Positions 5,034-6,459 of a stretch of DNA of 6,459 bases are shown piece by piece. The notes under the pieces are model-generated. The model saw only the letters and a program-made list of their open reading frames with translations, was not told the origin of the DNA and ran no database searches. The DNA lies in assembly GCA_040752395.1 (NCBI GenBank), contig JBFMHD010000158.1, positions 1-6,459 of the forward strand, read 5' to 3'. Source of the stretch: JBFMHD01 sp040752395 [NCBI: Candidatus Hydrogenedentota bacterium] (lineage in GTDB: Bacteria; JBFMHD01). The stretch's first letter is position 1, and each line of letters begins with the position of its first letter. The position numbers and the translations under genes were made by a program.

Positions 5034-6281
5034 ATGGGAAGAATTTTGCTTTTTATTATAGATTTTATCTTTATTATTACAGCTTCTTTTATCGCTTTCT
5101 ATTTAAGATTTAATACCCTTGCTACTGAAGAGTTAGTTGAATGGATTAGATTCTTGAAAAGCCTGCCGTTTTACATATCGTTTGTTATGCTCTATCTCAT
5201 CTTAAATAACGAATATAGAAGATTAATGCTGGGAAATCTCTGGGACAGGATAGGGACAGCCATCGAGGGTATAACCATAGGTGTCTTTTTAACTATATGT
5301 GCTTATATTCTTGGTAATGATAGAGAATTCTCAAGATTATTAATTATATACCAATGGTTATTGAGTGTAGTATTTATCTTGATAATAAGAATCGTTGATT
5401 ATAATTTTCAGATAAGAAAAATAAATGGTTGCATTATTATAAAAGAAGGCGAACCTATAACGATGAAAAATGTTACACCGGTAAAATTTAAAAATGAAAA
5501 TTTATGGGAAGAGATAGGTAAAACAGAGTGCGATTATGTTATTATTCCCGTAGGTTTAGTAAGAGAAGAAGGTTTTGGTTTTATTGAAAGAATATTAAGA
5601 TATATTGATATCCCGATACTTTTTCTTCCACAAAAACAGGATTGCGTTTTTTTATCTGGTAATCCCGTTATATATAATGAAAGAACCTATTTCCTCTTAA
5701 GTAAAGAAACAGTTTTTTTTAAAAAAGTTCTTAAAAGATTTATTGATGTTATACTATCCGTAACTTTGATTATATTTTTAACTCCATTATTTTGCATCAT
5801 TTATATTTTAATTAAAATCAGCAGATATGGTTCCTGTATTTTTATCCAGGAAAGGGTTGGTCAATACGGTAAGATATTCAGACTCTATAAATTTAGAACG
5901 ATGAGAGAGGGGGTAGCTGGCCCCAGGGTGACTGATATAAACGATCCGCGAATTACTGCAATCGGAAGAATATTAAGAAGATTCAGTCTTGATGAATTAC
6001 CACAGCTTTTTAATATATTAAAGGGTGATATGAGTTTTGTGGGACCGAGACCGGAAATAAGAGAGATAGTTGAAAATTATGATGAGTGGCAGAGGAGAGT
6101 CCTATCAGTGAAACCAGGGTTAACCGGGTTATCCCAGGTATCAGGCAGAGATGACCTCTCTATAAATGAAAAATTAATACTTGATATTTATTATGTCCAT
6201 CATTATAAAATCTGGCTTGATTTATGGATTATGTTAAAAACATTTATTGTAGTTTTACAGGGCAAGGGTGCAAGATATTAA
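5034..6281 (+). CDS. Polyprenyl-phosphate sugar-phosphate transferase (initiating glycosyltransferase)
   Basis: This 415-residue membrane enzyme belongs to the WbaP/WcaJ-like family with the bacterial sugar transferase domain. It would move a sugar-1-phosphate from a nucleotide sugar to undecaprenyl phosphate, starting capsule, exopolysaccharide or O-antigen repeat units. N-terminal helices lie at about 3-23, 44-57, 78-93 and 105-122, followed by a middle domain (about 130-225) that is poorly conserved. The catalytic part starts with the membrane helix at about 236-262 and carries KFRTM (286-290), SLDELPQL (318-325, Asp320-Glu321 dyad), GDMSFVGPRPE (331-341), PGLTG (361-365) and GRDD (371-374). 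Sugar specificity cannot be read. It is somewhat shorter than usual (about 450-470), mainly in the middle domain. The start lies 3 bp after the proB stop, with GGTGA (5022-5026) as ribosome binding site, so the pair is likely co-transcribed. Confidence 0.94.
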   Translation: MGRILLFIIDFIFIITASFIAFYLRFNTLATEELVEWIRFLKSLPFYISFVMLYLILNNEYRRLMLGNLWDRIGTAIEGITIGVFLTICAYILGNDREFSRLLIIYQWLLSVVFILIIRIVDYNFQIRKINGCIIIKEGEPITMKNVTPVKFKNENLWEEIGKTECDYVIIPVGLVREEGFGFIERILRYIDIPILFLPQKQDCVFLSGNPVIYNERTYFLLSKETVFFKKVLKRFIDVILSVTLIIFLTPLFCIIYILIKISRYGSCIFIQERVGQYGKIFRLYKFRTMREGVAGPRVTDINDPRITAIGRILRRFSLDELPQLFNILKGDMSFVGPRPEIREIVENYDEWQRRVLSVKPGLTGLSQVSGRDDLSINEKLILDIYYVHHYKIWLDLWIMLKTFIVVLQGKGARY

Positions 6282-6282
6282 A

Positions 6283-6343
6283 TAGAGGCAAGAGGCAAGA
6301 TAACGGAAAGCAAGATAACGAAAGAGGCACAAAGGCACAAAGG
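6283..6343 (+). repeat. Tandem GAGGCAA, GCAAGATAACG and AGGCACAA repeats
   Basis: Directly after the transferase stop lie two GAGGCAA heptamers (6285-6298), two GCAAGATAACG units with a 15-nt period (6295-6305, 6310-6320), and two AGGCACAA octamers (6325-6340). Positions 6283-6305 are the reverse complement of 3814-3836 in copy B at 21 of 23 positions, and 6308-6323 is an exact inverted 16-mer of 3811-3826. Positions 6322-6342 match 517-537 of copy A directly at 19 of 21. The modules therefore recur in both orientations. Confidence 0.8.
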
Positions 6344-6347
6344 ATAT

Positions 6348-6389
6348 TAGGGGATGGGTCATAGGGGATGGGGTATATTAGGGGTCGGG
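6348..6389 (+). repeat. G-rich 14-nt repeat with G-quadruplex motif
   Basis: TAGGGGATGGGTCA (6348-6361) is followed by TAGGGGATGGGGTA (6362-6375), a 12 of 14 match with a period of twice seven. Six runs of three or four G occur at 6350, 6356, 6364, 6370, 6381 and 6387, with loops of 2, 5, 2, 7 and 2 nt. This meets the usual G3+N1-7 quadruplex pattern on the plus strand. Folding is predicted, not shown. Confidence 0.7.
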
Positions 6390-6433
6390 AGTCGAGAGTC
6401 GTGAGTCAAAACAGGACTCAAGACTCAAGACTC
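6389..6433 (+). repeat. Phased heptamer hairpin (GAGTCnn x3 / GACTCAA x3)
   Basis: Three heptamers GAGTCGA, GAGTCGT and GAGTCAA (6389-6409) face three GACTCAA heptamers (6415-6435). Because both sides keep a 7-nt phase, 6389-6407 can pair with 6415-6433 at 16 of 19 positions around a 7-nt AAAACAG loop, with only A/G or A/A mismatches. A short TTTT (6439-6442) follows 5 nt after the stem. It could slow or end transcription from the transferase gene, but it lacks a proper adjacent T-tract. Confidence 0.7.
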
Positions 6434-6459
6434 AAGACTTTTCAGCAGGCTCTGGGCTT

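Noticed and set aside
6285-6435. Possible CRISPR array after the transferase
   Set aside because: Repeat units are 7-15 nt, adjacent and without unique spacers of constant length, and no cas gene is present.

Overview
The window is an AT-rich bacterial chromosomal segment with compact gene clusters separated by repeat-loaded intergenic DNA. All recognisable genes are bacterial. The zinc-ribbon, TPR and permease genes, the low GC and the intergenic simple repeats suggest an uncultured candidate-phylum-type bacterium, but nothing here fixes the taxonomy. No rRNA, tRNA, CRISPR array, transposase or phage gene was seen.

Layout. Positions 1-127 hold no recognised gene. A small three-helix membrane protein of unknown function (128-490, +) is followed by an 89-bp repeat element (497-585) and a 72-residue zinc-ribbon protein (607-825, +) that starts at TTG. 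Its 3' end overlaps, tail to tail, a four-gene minus-strand operon that runs from 3607 down to 815. In transcription order the operon encodes a CTP-dependent lipid/polyprenol kinase-like membrane protein (Dgk1/SEC59 family), an ABC ATPase, an ABC-2 type permease and a membrane-anchored TPR-like protein. The last three genes overlap each other by ATGA, so they are probably translationally coupled and form one exporter module.

A 316-bp divergent control region (3608-3923) separates this operon from a plus-strand pair: proB (glutamate 5-kinase with a C-terminal PUA domain, 3924-5030) and, 3 bp later, a polyprenyl-phosphate sugar-phosphate transferase (5034-6281). The transferase would start assembly of a surface polysaccharide or glycan on undecaprenyl phosphate. 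Together with the lipid kinase-like gene this gives the window a lipid-carrier and envelope flavour, while ProB supplies the first step of proline synthesis. The functional link between proB and the transferase is unknown.

The most unusual material is intergenic. Two elements (497-585 and 3748-3917) share similar ends with imperfect terminal inverted repeats (TTATTGAnnnCTGCAT), and each lies just upstream of a plus-strand gene. They look like a MITE-like or mobile regulatory repeat family. Their interiors, and the 3' tail of the window (6283-6440), carry short tandem repeats built mostly on a 7-nt period, with related modules recurring in direct and inverted orientation. The tail also holds a six-run G-quadruplex motif and a long hairpin made of phased heptamers.
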